From Oenanthe sinensis (lineage: Eukaryota > Streptophyta > Magnoliopsida > Apiales > Apiaceae), in assembly GCA_028671895.1 (NCBI GenBank), contig CM053802.1:864631-928630 (forward strand): a DNA stretch of 64,000 nucleotides. The letters are read 5' to 3'. A model generated the notes under the pieces. The model did not search any database. It was given only the letters and a program-made list of their open reading frames with translations, and was not told the origin of the DNA. The translations under genes and the position numbers were made by a program. Positions 1 through 12,045 of the stretch are shown here, one piece after another; the stretch's first letter is position 1; each line of letters opens with the position of its first letter.

Positions 1-2597
1 GCTGATCACATCGGCAGAATTTCATCCTACCCACTGTAACACATTAGCTTATAGTACTTCAAAAGGATCAATTCGTCTTGTTGATTTGCGACAATCTGCT
101 TTGTGCGACAATCATTTCAAACTGTGAGTGTTTGCTTTGGCTTTCTCTTTGTTTCAATTTTCAGCTTATTTGTGTTCTCTCATTATAATTGACTTCCACA
201 GGCTTGAGGAACCAGAGGCACCTGGTACGAGATCGTTTTTCAGCGATTTAATCGCCTCTATTTCTGATATTAAATTTGGGGAGGACGGAAGATACCTATT
301 AAGTCGCGATTACATGACGTTGAAGGTTTGATGAATTCAGATGCCTTATTACTTGATTGGTTAATTTTGTTGTAGATGCTAAGTTACTGTGGTCTTTTGT
401 TCATTTAGTAGTTTTGTGCATCTGCATATTTCTATTCAGGAAATCAGTAAACCAAAACCTATCAAAATATTAGGCTCTGAAATTACTAATGTTTTACTTC
501 ATCACTAAAATAAGTATGTGTTTATTTATACGTACTGAAACAAAAGAAAACAAAATATAGCTAATGTCTGCCTCTCTGGGAACCAAAATGAACGCAGCAC
601 CAATATCATTATCCAATCCCTATATCTAGTTTATAAAATTCTTTGCTGAGCAATGGTGACCCCGTCAGGCTTAGCATATAAAATAATTTACCAGCCACCT
701 TGTCTATCAAATGTGACAATCCATATCAAGCCATCTCCGAGCCATAATAATCTCCAGATGAAGTGCTGGTCAATAAACTCATCTTCCTCTTTGATTGATC
801 ATCCAGAGGAACATCTTAATTAAAGTCTGGGATGCATGTTCAGTAGTGATCTGATATGGTTATGTGTACTAATTTGGTCGTGCCTATAATATATGGATCA
901 ATGACACAGTCTTGAAGCCTTTGGATTCACCTTGGATGTTTGCTATCTAATTCAAAACATGATCAGGGTTTACGGAAAAGAAACTTTCCTACTCTCCCAT
1001 ATTAGTAAAAGTTTCTTTTAACTGGTGTTGCTTTGTTGGCACAATATGAAATTGAGATATACTATGGACACAGAGCTGTTGAATTAATCCATTAAGTATG
1101 TGTTACAACAGTGTTTTTGGTTGAATTTTGAAGTTTATTAGATGTTAATAGGGTAAAACTATATCTAAAGATGCAACTTTTTATGTCTTGCCGAGATGTA
1201 TCTGGTTACAGAAGTATAACCAGTTGATTACGAAGCAACATAACTGATATCTCCATATATGTGCACTTACCTTCCTATCTACCTGTCTTTAAGTTTATTG
1301 TTTGTTACTTATGTTTAATGGCTCCATTTTTATATTATTTGACGTGGTGCAGCCAGTTCTATGTTCACATTGTAACCAGATACTTTTGTTCTGTAGTTAT
1401 GGGACATTAATATGGATTCCAGACCAGTCTCAACGTTCCAGGTTCACGATTATTTAAGGCCAAAGGTGAACTCGTCTCTCCAGAATATTAACCATCTTAT
1501 TTCTGATTTACATTCACGCTTGAATTGATAAAGTTACTCAATTATGGCTTGCAGCTCCATGATTTGTATGAAAACGATTGCATTTTTGATAAATTTGAGT
1601 GTTGCTTGAGTGGAAATGGCCGGCGGGTTGCAACTGGTTCATACAGGTCTGTTGCCTTTATAAACATCTGTGTACTAAAGTTATTTTTATTGGATTTTTT
1701 TTCTTAACTTGCACGTTATATCAATATATATTTTCTCAGCAATTTATTCCGTGTGTTTGGGACTGCTGAGGGTAGTACAGAAGCAACCACGGTGGAAGGA
1801 AGCAAAAATCCAACGAGGTATCATTGTCCATCAATCCTTGCAAAGTAGCATTAAAACTGATTCACTTTGACCAATTGTAATCTATTTTATAGATTTGGAC
1901 ATTTGCTGATTTGCTCCCTGCACACCCTTGCTACTTGATATAATTAACTATTAATTGAACTAAACCGGTGACTTGTCATATTACATATACTTTACTTAGG
2001 TTTTGTTTTATGGAGAACCTTAAATGAAGTACTAATTGAAGAACATATATGTCTTGCATTAGATTCTGCAATATATTATAAGCAGAATACAATGCAGGAC
2101 ATATATGGACATATATGTTATCCAATTAGTACTCCATTTAAGGTTCTCCATAGAACTTTTGCCACATTAATATTATTGCATGGTTGTCAAAAATACAGAT
2201 AATGTTTAAAATTCTGATATACTTTCACAGGCGACCAGTTCAAACGCCCTCAAGGCCTTCTAGATCCCTAGGCAGCGGTATATCCGGGGTTGTCAGAAGA
2301 GGTTAATGCATTTTTTTCTCCTTTTACATTACTATATTTGCTCCTGAGTGATAACAATTTTTTTTTTTCCAGTTAATATTCTTCAAGAAAAGAAACTACT
2401 ATTTGTTTCTGAAAGTTATACTTGTGCACATTTAACTCATCTTGGTATGTAATGTGACAGGGGACGAAAACCCAGGCTTAGATGCAAAGGGAAATTCGTA
2501 TGATTTCATGGCGAGTTTACTCCATCTGGCATGGCATCCAAGTGAAAATTTCATTGCCTGTGCTGTTGCTAACAGCTTGTACATGTATTATGCATAA
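1..2597 (+). CDS. PP2A 55-kDa regulatory subunit B (B55), 3' part
   Basis: Regulatory B subunit of the PP2A heterotrimer; its WD40 propeller directs the phosphatase to substrates in cytosol and nucleus. The 5' end lies outside the window. Seven exons can be joined with GT/AG sites: 1-123, 202-325, 1397-1465, 1555-1646, 1740-1817, 2231-2301 and 2461-2597 (stop TAA 2595-2597). The joined frame reads LITSAEFHPTHCN, then EEPEAPG, SRDYMTLKLWDINMD, FDKFECCLSGNGRRVATGSY and HLAWHPSENFIACA, ending LYMYYA. All are signatures of the plant B55 family (Arabidopsis ATB-alpha/beta). The tail after the last WD repeat and the stop position fit the family. Intron 2 is long (326-1396) and the 1818-2230 intron holds a hairpin MITE. 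Exon joins are inferred by eye; family identity is secure. Confidence 0.95.
2002..2158. mobile_element. Palindromic MITE inside a PP2A-B55 intron
   Basis: The left arm (from about 2005, GTTTTATGGAGAACC) and the right arm (ending about 2156, GGTTCTCCATAGAAC) are long, nearly perfect inverted repeats. The pairing continues inward through TAAATG-AGTACTAATTG and ACATATATGTC, leaving a short loop near 2065-2095. It is about 155 bp, AT-rich, has no ORF and lies wholly within an intron. A small non-autonomous DNA element is the simplest reading; the superfamily is not clear. Confidence 0.7.
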
Positions 2598-5427
2598 AAT
2601 ATGAATCCTGACAGAAATGTACTGCATGAATTAAATATGGACTGCTGGAGGAGAAGACCTTTCCGGAACATCCGGAGATTTGGTTATGCAGTCTTGTATG
2701 TGTAGAATGCCCCTCTTTAGTGTTGAAGGTTCAGAAGGCTGGCTATCGTAAAATCTGCAAGGAACTTGTAACAGTAGTCTATCCTCTTTCTCTTTATTTG
2801 TTTTCCAGACTGTTCTCTGTATTGTTATTTTTGTACCTCTTGTATCGAAGGATGTAGTTGCTTTCCTATTGTGTTGGGTTAAAATCGTGTAGAAAGGAAA
2901 CGTAAACTGAAGAATTGTACTCATAGTCGCCTTTAGGTTTAGGGCGAATGTAGTTTTAGAAAAGTGTTGTTTGGAAGAGCTGCTGCTAATTTGCAGACCA
3001 CTAGCTTCTTATGCTTGTCTAACAAATCCTTAGAATTATTATAAACTCTTTATATTATAGATTTTTGTTTGAAGTAATTGTTTTGTAAGCTGATTTAAAT
3101 TATTGCATCTGTTTATACTTTATATGATTAGGAAATTTCTCTCTTCTTCCGGTTCGGAATGGTTACTCAACCCAAATAGGATGGATGACAGCGCGAGCAT
3201 AGAATTTTTTTAACAATTACTAAAATAATACTCCCATGTCATTTTAATTTTTAACACATTTTTAAGTGTTTTGACTTAATAGTAAAATTTATTATTTTAA
3301 AATTTTTGTATTAAAATATATAATAAAAATTTTAATTCTCAAAAAAAAAAATTAAAAATAATAATTTTTTTATTCAGTCAAAACACTTAAAATTTTAATA
3401 ATAATATGGATAAGTATTTATAAATTTTAGTTTTTACTCTATTTCATTTCTAATCATTAAAATTAGAGTTCAAATTTTATTGTGTTTGGATTCAAATTCT
3501 TGTGTTGTGTGGTTATGAGATATGAAATTGAAAGTAGTAAAATGAAATTTTAAACTTTTTTTTATTAAAAAATTAGACTTATAGTCTTACAAATAAATAT
3601 TTATTCTAATAAATTTTAGGGAGTGAACGAAAATCAAACTCAGAAACTAAAATAACAAAAAATAAATTTCTATCACTTAAACTATGCAATTGCACTTTTA
3701 AACTATAATTTACACCTTCTATTTTATTTCTCATTTTCACCCTCTCCCCTCCTAGTTTAGAATTCAAATTTCTCAATTTTAAGAGAAATATAAATTTGCA
3801 TTCACTCACTTTTCCTTTTAATTTCTTTATAATTTTATTCATTCTATTTTATTCAATTCTTTCTGATCAAATATATTATTAGGAGTTTAAATCCATAAGT
3901 TTGAGAAAGAATATTTCATTTCTTATAATATACTCATTTTCTTTGCATTTCTTGTTATAACAAATTTACATTCACTTTTAAAAAAAAATCTCTCCAACCC
4001 CCTCGTTTCTTTTTAATTTTATGTATTTCATTTTTTTCCCAACTAAATGTGACATTGATTTTATAGTCCATTGGCTAAATTTTGAAAAAATATCAATATA
4101 ACTTAAGGTTACTTAAATTAATGAACTGTAAATTGAAAACTTTAAACCAATATTTATTTGGATAATTTATTATTATATGTAATTTATTAGTTCTGAAATA
4201 TATAAAAATAAAATTTATAAATTGTTCATGATATTGATTTTCATCCGATAAAATAATTGTTCAAAAAAATATTTCATATTAATTTTTGACTTTGAATTAT
4301 GTTGTTAATTTTAAATATATATATTTTAAATTAAAAGCCTCGGTCGGTTTAAATATATCGCAACAGGCTCATAGTCGACAGATACGTAGGCTTGTGTAAA
4401 AAGAATCGTTATGGGTGGTCAACAAAAGAGGAGGGAAGGGAATCGGTTCCTGAGTCCTGAGTCTCCTGACCCATCATTCCCCGTTTGTTTTCTGTAACGG
4501 AGTGAAAAAAAAAATTAGGGAAAATGTTTAAAATACGGATAAAAGACCTTGTTCTCTAAAATCACATTAAAATCAAGTGTTGATATTATTTATGAAAAAA
4601 TTACAGAATGATAGGCTTTGTTTAGAAATTAGAAATTTTAGAAAAAATTAGAAAATTGAGATAAATTAGAGTTGTGACTCAATAAATCATTTAATATTGA
4701 TATTTGGTAGTTAAAGGATTAAAATAGTGTTTTAGACTCAATCGGTTTATTTTAAAAAAACATTTGTATGAGTGTTTTTAATTAGATGATTGTCACGTGT
4801 TTAGTTAAAATACAAACAACTAATTTAAAAATTTATATACTAAATAATTTTATTTAAAATATCTGTTAATCAAAAAAATTAATTTAATCTGCTGCACCTA
4901 ACCGCTAATTGTCAAATATAATCATACATATATCAAGTAGTAGTCCCTTTATTCCAAAATATTAGTATTTTTGGAATATTTTTATTCAATAATTATTATC
5001 ATTTCAATGTAAAGAAATTTAAAATTACTTTCTTACTTTGTCATTTTAATGTAAAATTTATTCTATTTATATTTAAAAATATCATAATAAATATGATAAG
5101 TATAAAAAGTTATTATATAATTAAATTTTTTAATATGCATTATTGTTTAGAAGAGAGGAGTGAAATGGGATGTGAGGAGTAACGGTAGCATACAAGAGAC
5201 AGAGAAGTCCAACATAGCGACGCGGGTTGTTTGTTTGGTGGATGACATGTGAGGAGATAAGAATGCTGAATTTGTTGACTTTCCATTTTGAGTAAATTTA
5301 TTTATTGGGGTTTCCCCACGTACCCCAGGCCCAGTCCACGTGAATGCCTCTCCTCACGGACGGTTCAGATTCTTTGTTGGAATTGTAACCTAGACGAGCC
5401 AATACCAGATGACTACTCTCAGATTAC

Positions 5428-5642
5428 GGGGCTGTTTGACAACAATTTTTTCCCGGAAATAAACCCTTATTTCTGGAAAAAAGTACGGATATATGTACTT
5501 TTTCTGAAAATAAATGATTTATTTTTTATTTTGAATATAATATTTGATTTTAAAATTCTAAAACAAATATTTATCTTTAAAAAATATATGAAAATATACA
5601 AAAAATGAAAATAAAATAAATTATTTATTTTAAATTTAAGAA
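5428..5642 (+). mobile_element. MITE-like element starting GGGGCTGTTTG, copy 1
   Basis: Begins GGGGCTGTTTGACAAC, followed by TTCCCGGAAATAA, and runs through AT-rich sequence to about 5642. The reverse complement of 42120-42330 has the same order of blocks (GGGGCCGTTTGGCAAC, TTCCGGAAATAA, GTACTTTTTCTGAAAATAA), so the two are members of one family in opposite orientations. No coding sequence or clear target duplication was seen. GGGGC-GTTTGG ends are typical of non-autonomous plant DNA elements. Confidence 0.6.
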
Positions 5643-6611
5643 ACCTCACACGGCGACTATATGTTTTCCTATTCGTATATTTTATTTTATTTTTCTCCTT
5701 CATGATAAAAGTTCTACGCTCACATATGTATGACTGTCTGAGTTATATGGTTAATAAGCTTGCAAGATTTTGTTAAATTGTGGATATAGTATATATTTTA
5801 TTTTAAAAATATTATTATTGGGTTGTGATTTTAAATAATTTTATTTATATTAATATTAAGTAATTTAAAATTTAAATAAAGCTTAAATTTTAATTATTTA
5901 ATCAAATTCAAAATTTTAAATAAAATTCAAATTCCCAAATAAATCATTAAAATACTTAATTTTGTTAAACCTTAAATAGTTATATATTATAATAAATAAT
6001 TATTATATTATTTTCTCAATTTCAAAACAGGTGTACGTTCTAGCTTTCTATACCTATTTTATGGTGTAAAACGAATAACTTTCATGAATTAAATTTTCAA
6101 CTCTCCTTTTAAGAATTTAAATTTAACATGGAAATTTAATATATATATATATATATATAATGTAAAATATTTTTAACATTAAGTACATGTAAAAAAACAA
6201 AATGATGTTTCTATAAATAATGAACCTTAAACCACATAGAAATTAGATTAAAAAACATTTTATATTCTTGTCATATGTTAAATATTATATGATGACAAGA
6301 TAATACTCTAAAAAAGGGATTGTGATTCGAATATTGTAATCTTAAATTTAACGTACTGTAGTTCAACTATACATAGAGTATATTTGATTTAACCCGAATT
6401 CAATTCTAAAATCAAATCAAGTTCATTTGAGCTTTGACATTCCCCTTCTAAAATTTATTTGGACTGAATTATATTATATTTAATTTATTATTAAAAATTT
6501 ATTAAAAAATTTGAACTCGACTCTTTTGATTAATAAGTAGAACTCAAACACAAATTTTAAATTTAATAACCATAAAATGCCAAATGTCATTTTGTTAATC
6601 TAATGGAGTAT

Positions 6612-6760
6612 CACTCGGTAAATTGATTCTCGAATTAATACTTCCCCGTAAAATGTAAATGCATGCGTGTATATTCTCAATGATTCTGCTCTGCGACGCT
6701 CATTATTTTTCCGGGGCCGTCACGTTTACACTCGGTAAATTGATTCTCGAATTAATACTT
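6612..6760. repeat. Two exact 32-bp direct repeats, 117 bp apart
   Basis: The block starting CACTCGGTAAATTGATTCTC is present at 6612-6643 and again at 6729-6760 without mismatch over 32 bases. The spacer contains a GC-richer patch (TTTTTCCGGGGCCGTCACG). It may be a recent local duplication or transposon debris; no function is visible. Confidence 0.8.
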
Positions 6761-7811
6761 GTTGGCATCATCTAGAATGAACCTTTTTCTTATATAAATA
6801 TACATATAAATTTTATATAAAAAAATATGATTTAAAACTTAAATAATCATATGCTTAATCCAAGTATTCTGTATACTGAAAAAAAATAAAAGATTATGTA
6901 ACATGCTATGACAATATAAAAAATTACATCGATCTCGTAACCTTTATTTAAATGGAACGAAGCGGTGGCCGGTGGGTAATGTGATCTTTAAACTATACTT
7001 AAATGAAGCTGTATAATGCCAAATTATTACTTTTACAAATCAAACAGTGCAAGTATTTTTTAATTGCCAACAATATCTTGGCTTTATTGTGTTCAAAGTG
7101 AACTGTCAGGAATGAGTTTACAATAAGCCAAAAAGGTATCAAAACCACCTAGCTTAAATCATCACTTCCTCCCTACTTAAGAATTAATCATCATACATGT
7201 TTAATGTTCATTAGACACTAATGAAGTACTCTTGTTATCACTACAGTTGACATTTGTTTTTATTTACCTTTAAAAATTACATGAAAAATTGATATTTTTC
7301 ATTAAATATTGGGTTAGTGGAAGTTGTGGTTGGACCATCCAACCTCCGTAAGTTAAAGCCAATTCAGAGTCCAACTGAGCTGACAAAGACTGTACTCATA
7401 ATCTCATATACTCATATTCTCTCTCTATATCTATAGACACACTGTCATATATGCCCTCTATACACCTATGATCGTGATTTTTAATTGTCATTTCCATACA
7501 TCACTACCAATTATCTTCTCTTATATCTAAAAATCTTGTTTGATATGGTACATACATATATCTCTATGTATCTATATATTCATAAAAACCAACTGAAAAC
7601 TAATAGAGTTTCATCAATGGTAAAATCTTTCTGATTTCTGTGGTTTTTGTTTAGATCATAAAAATATCTTCCAAAAATTTGTCTTTTTTTTCCTTGTGTT
7701 ACCCTTTCCCCGCATCGGATATCAAAAAGGTCAAAACTTTGATCAGATCTTTCAATATCTCAAACACCAAAATCAAGAATTCACCAAAAAGATTGAAACT
7801 TTATTCAAGAA

Positions 7812-8468
7812 ATGCAAGACCCATCAACTTATTCACAAATCAATCTTCATTTTCCTGAACAAGAACACTTGAAGTGCCCAAGATGTGATTCATCAAACAC
7901 AAAGTTTTGTTACTACAACAATTACAATCTTTCTCAGCCACGCCATTTATGCAAGAATTGTAAAAGGTATTGGACTAAAGGTGGGACTTTGAGAAACATT
8001 CCGGTAGGTGGGGGTAGCCGGAAAAGTACTAAACGTAGTTCAAACACTAAAAAGCCGGCAACTTCTAAATCTACACCTGAAAAACAAGAACCTGTTTCAG
8101 CTTCTGCATCAGTGGTCAATAATAAAGTTCAAGATGGTTCTTTGCTTGAAATTGGTGGGACTTTTAGCTCACTTTTTGAGGTTAATAATGGTCAGTTTGG
8201 GAACATGATAGAGGGTTTGAATTCAAGTGGATCACCTAGTTTGCAATTGGGTGAGTTTTCTCAGAATCAGAACAATTCTGGTCTGGAATCGAGTTTGATT
8301 CCAAACCCATTTGTTGAATTTGGAAATAATAACAAGAATTCAGAGGGGATTTTGGGTGTTCAAAATGACCAAGATTCGAGTTCTTGGAGTGGTACTAATG
8401 GGGCATCTCATCTTGCTGTTTACACACCAGGTTCGAGTTTTTCGGTAGATAAAAGTTTCAATCTTTGA
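7812..8468 (+). CDS. DOF: Dof-type zinc-finger transcription factor
   Basis: Plant-specific Dof DNA-binding protein, 218 aa, one exon, expected in the nucleus binding AAAG sites. The Dof finger lies near the N terminus: C22-x2-C25-x21-C47-x2-C50, with YYNNYNLSQPRH inside and the basic RYWTKGG and RNIPVGGGSRK segments following. The start MQDPSTYSQ resembles Arabidopsis Dof1.7/Dof3.1 (ADOF1/ADOF2), and the gene order fits those loci. Small departures from the usual text are PRHLC (normally PRHFC) and GGTLRN (normally GGALRN); the zinc ligands are intact. The C-terminal half is Ser/Asn-rich and probably regulatory, ending VDKSFNL. No in-frame ATG lies upstream. The family is certain, the orthology likely. 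Confidence 0.95.
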   Translation: MQDPSTYSQINLHFPEQEHLKCPRCDSSNTKFCYYNNYNLSQPRHLCKNCKRYWTKGGTLRNIPVGGGSRKSTKRSSNTKKPATSKSTPEKQEPVSASASVVNNKVQDGSLLEIGGTFSSLFEVNNGQFGNMIEGLNSSGSPSLQLGEFSQNQNNSGLESSLIPNPFVEFGNNNKNSEGILGVQNDQDSSSWSGTNGASHLAVYTPGSSFSVDKSFNL

Positions 8469-9274
8469 AGGAGCAATATATATATACTAAGATTCTTATC
8501 TTGGTTTCACTACTAGTGATGGTTGTTTTTATGAACCTTTATCATCTACTGATATATTATATTACCTATACTAATCTATGTAATGCAAGAACAGATTAGA
8601 GATGTGTGTTGGTAACTTTGCTGAAGAAAAACCAGTACTTGTTTTTTTAAGTTTATCACATTGCAGAGTTGCAATTTATATGAGCATTTGTGACTATATA
8701 TAATAACTTTGACTAGTGGTTTGACAAGGAGGATGTTGTGAATTGTGATTACTGATTAAGCAATGTGTATAAAGACAGTACATGATGCAGACATTAAAAT
8801 ATATCCGTGTTGTTAAATTCTTAACACCTTACATCTTTGCAAACATCAAACAAAATAGCAGATTCTAGTAATGTATCTATCTGTTCACCAAGAACTAGTA
8901 TGTGGTGAAGAGCTAGATGTGGAGGTTTATATTCCAGTCTTTAAAATAGCAGATTCTAGTAATGTATCTATCTGTTCACCAAGAACCCTTCTCTTCAAGT
9001 TCCTCCTGGTTATAGAAGTCGTGATCTTTGTAATTACTTATTTGGGTTTTAATAGGAAAAAGAGACATAGACACATGCAATGAAACAAATCCTCCTACAA
9101 TATTAGATTGTCTTTCTTAAGATCAAACTGTGAAATAAATAGCAAGTTGTTCAACACTATAATCTATAACTTGACATAATAATTCTCAACTAATAAACCA
9201 TACTAATACCTCTGGCTATTGAATGCCATCAGAGAACCTTCAGCTAGATCTTGAAAAAGAAATTTACCTAAAGT
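8469..9274. other. Spacer between Dof and RBR genes, with a direct repeat
   Basis: Contains the Dof 3' UTR. A 44-base direct repeat (AAAATAGCAGATTCTAGTAA and following bases) occurs at 8852-8895 and 8943-8986, a 91-bp period. The open frame across it (8871-9083) has no recognisable domain and is probably chance. Confidence 0.6.
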
Positions 9275-10081
9275 TTAACGATAATAATAGGTACTATTGT
9301 CGTAATCCTTTTTTTTTCCAAGATGGGAATTATGTCGTCTTCCATATCGATAGGGGTACGTTCTTTCCCAAAAGGTTTCACAGTCCTCTCCCATATGCCA
9401 CTCAACCCGTCCGCAGGGCATGCAAATTAAATTCCAGCACACTGGACACGCCCTTATGTCGTATCCCTTCCCATCATCCATAAACTCTTCTTCACAATCA
9501 GGATACGGACATTGAACCTTCCTCTTCCTAAATGAAGATGCCAAAGTTAATTCACTTTTCCATCTGTCAAACACTTGTTTTGGAATCAACTTACAGCAAA
9601 AATCCGGCTTTAAAACAGCTTTGCACTTAGTTTCAGGACACACCATGTGTGTGGCATCTTCTTGAATCTCTTTAAGAATCTCTTTAAGAAGATAAGTTTC
9701 GATGCAATCTTTACAGAATAAATGCTTGCAGTTGGGAGCACGAATTAAATCGCTAATTGAGAACACATCCATACATACGTCGCAACTAGTGCTTGAAGCT
9801 TCCCCATATGTATGTTTGCTATTAGAGATGTCATATTTTGGGAGATCTTCTTGTTTGCAGCAAGACTCTACAATTCCCTTCATCTTCTTGTCTTCTTTTG
9901 GGACTCCCAAGTGCACCATACTATTGGGGATTTCTTGGGCATCCAAGATTTCGGTATCCTCCACAATTTGGTGTATTATACCTTTCTTTTGTACTTCTCT
10001 GCTCTGCCTCATCTTCTTCCTCCTTTTCTTGAAACGCAGGCTGTTAATATTTTTTCCAAACTTCTTTCCCCAGCACTTCAT
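9275..10081 (-). CDS. RING1-IBR protein, RBR family, lacking RING2
   Basis: A 268-aa single-exon ORF, starting at an ATG (10081) and ending TYYYR. Residues 1-95 are basic and without a recognised domain. RING1 is complete: C100, C103, C118, H120, C123, C126, C148, C153. The IBR follows with all eight ligands: C191, C196, C212, C215, C220, C223, H229, C234; the WHMGEDC text is typical of RBR ubiquitin ligases of the RNF144/ARI type. In that family RING1 recruits the E2 and RING2 carries the catalytic cysteine. Here the protein ends 34 residues after the IBR, so no RING2 is present. It could bind E2 without transferring ubiquitin, be a truncated gene, or continue in an unseen exon downstream; I saw no RING2-like text on the minus strand just below 9275. 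Confidence 0.85.
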   Translation of the reverse strand: MKCWGKKFGKNINSLRFKKRRKKMRQSREVQKKGIIHQIVEDTEILDAQEIPNSMVHLGVPKEDKKMKGIVESCCKQEDLPKYDISNSKHTYGEASSTSCDVCMDVFSISDLIRAPNCKHLFCKDCIETYLLKEILKEIQEDATHMVCPETKCKAVLKPDFCCKLIPKQVFDRWKSELTLASSFRKRKVQCPYPDCEEEFMDDGKGYDIRACPVCWNLICMPCGRVEWHMGEDCETFWERTYPYRYGRRHNSHLGKKKDYDNSTYYYR

Positions 10082-10472
10082 ATATATTATCTATATTTGT
10101 GTGCTCATAGGGTTCTTCTCAATGCACAAAATTTTATGTTAAGTATATATGAATTATATAGAGTTTTAGAATTATGGTAAGTCTCAATTTCCTTGTGCAA
10201 GAGATTGCATATAATAAGAGTTACTTGTGGAAAGAGTTTCAATTCTTGGTAAAATTCAAAGAGTTTCACCCTATCAATTACTTACTCTGTTTAAATAAGG
10301 GTTTAAATAAGGGAGCTGATATTTGCTCACTCTGTAAATAATTACCGTTGAAATTTTAACTTTATGAGATAAATTTCACTCTATGGCAATGCATATTTGA
10401 AACGGTTTGGGCCGTTTGGCCAACAATCAGATGCGCTGCCGCTAGGTTAGGACTTTGAATTACTGTCGCAAG

Positions 10473-11310
10473 AGTTGCATGAATTTGTATATTTCTATCA
10501 TCAAACAAAATTGATACCTATTTGTATTTATTTCTTAATTAAAATTATCGATACAAGTAAAAATAATAAAATAATCGAGATTTTACAAACATCTGCAACT
10601 TTAGTCGTGCTTTGATAAGTACATTGATTAATAAAAGTGTAAGATGTGATAATTTTTTCTGTTGGACCTGAATGAATCGGTGCCAAATCACTGTGGAGGC
10701 TATATATAATGTTTTTTGTTGGGCCTGGATGGGTCAGTGGCAGCCCATCGTAAGTCACATAAATTTATATATTTCGTCATCAAATAATTAAATTGAAACC
10801 TACTTGTATATATTTAATAATTAAAACTCATCAACTAAGTAAACTAATAAAGTATTGAGATTTAACAAACATCTATAATTTGAGTCGTGTTTTGTACGTG
10901 ATAATATTGGTTTGCTAGATATATTAACAAACGTGCAATGATATTGGGCCTGAATGGGTCGGTGGCAAAGTCAGTGTATGACTGTACGAATGATATATAC
11001 TTCCTCAGTCTCATCCATTTGTTTACGTTTTAGAGAAAATGTCTGTCATGCATTTTAAAGTACATATAAAATATAGTTCCATAACTTATTTTTACAATTT
11101 TTTGTTTTTGAATAAAAATTAAATGTTTAAACTTTTATTTAGGAATTTTTTTAAAAAAATAAATTATGAAACTATACTTTACATGTATCTTAAAATGTGT
11201 GCCGGACCTTCTCTTTGAAACGTAAACAAATGGGTGAGACTGAGGGAGTAATATTTTTCTATTGGGTTTGGATGGGCCGGGAGCAAAGTTATTGTGAGGG
11301 CGATATATAA
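10473..11310. repeat. Degenerate tandem repeat, unit about 280 bp
   Basis: Copy 1 starts near 10473 and copy 2 near 10750. Shared blocks in order are ATTTATATATTTC-TCATCAAA, ACCTA-TTGTAT-TATTT, GAGATTT-ACAAACATCT, AGTCGTG-TTTG and GGCCTGAATGGGTCGGTGGC. A half unit (GGGTTTGGATGGGCCGG) recurs at 11263-11310 beyond the MITE and at 10705-10745. Divergence is high, so this is old. Confidence 0.55.
10996..11253. mobile_element. Stowaway-like MITE, copy 1
   Basis: Ends are TATAC-TTCCTCAGTCTCATCCATTTG and the near complement CAAATGGGTGAGACTGAGGGAGTA-ATA. This is the TA-flanked CTCCCTC-type terminus of Stowaway (Tc1/mariner) MITEs. The inner arms also pair (AAGTACATATAAAATATAGTT against AACTATACTTTACATGTATCTT). 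It belongs to the same family as 40177-40404. Confidence 0.8.
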
Positions 11311-12045
11311 GTTTATATTATAGTATTTTAAAATAAAAAAAAAGTTCAATTGAAATAACAATTCTATTTTACTATTAATTTTATTACTTCAATAATTATT
11401 CTCGATCTAATTCTCTTATATCCTTTATTAATCTTTTCTTTAAAATTTGTTGGATTATTCCCCCTCTATAAAACTGTAGTTAGATTATTTTGTTGTTGTA
11501 ACTGTGGTATCTTATGTTTTACATATGAAATAAATGGAGTGAATGATTCATTTTACAATTCAAACAAGGTATCAGTAAAAAAACAGAATCTGAACATATG
11601 CTAAAGCCAGTGACCAAAAAAATAAAAATATTTTTAAACGGCTACATTAAAATCTATACATATTTTGATTTACTATTTTAAAATCTTCAGCTACCTTTTG
11701 GACTTTCATGATTTCTTATTAAAATTAATGAAAGTATTGAAATTCTAGCTTGTATGCTTAGTTGAGTTGAGAAAGCTCATGTTCAATAATCAGCAGATAG
11801 TCCACATGAAAGAGTAAAAAAGTGGTGATTTTTCAAAAGCGGTGAAATTAACTTTGATTTACATTTTATTAATATATAAATAAATAAATAATAGACATTG
11901 CAAGCTCTCGAGTTTCAAAAAAAAAAAGACATTGCAAGCTCTTTTCAATCTCAAGGACTTGGTCTTCAAAATATGGGCCAGAATAAATAAATTAAACACA
12001 ATAAATACTTGCCTTAGGTTTCACATCTCGATCTTTTATTTCTAT

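Larger units (their letters stand above)
2598..7811. other. Intergenic DNA with MITE remnants and a 32-bp repeat
   Basis: AT-rich spacer between the PP2A gene and the Dof gene. 2598 to about 2950 is probably the 3' UTR. Inverted arms at 3263-3275 and 3376-3390 (AAGTGTTTTGACT and its complement) mark a degraded hairpin element at about 3215-3420. A weak MITE-like stretch lies at 4935-5160, and another element at 5428-5642 (listed separately). A (TA)n run is at 6142-6161. A 32-base exact direct repeat occurs at 6612 and 6729. The last few hundred bases (about 7400-7811) hold the Dof promoter and leader, with a very short upstream ORF at 7617-7634. No convincing gene was seen elsewhere. Confidence 0.6.

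Noticed and set aside
1525..1707. 60-codon ORF in the PP2A gene
   Set aside because: Starts in an intron and runs through exon 4 into the next intron; only 1555-1646 is coding.
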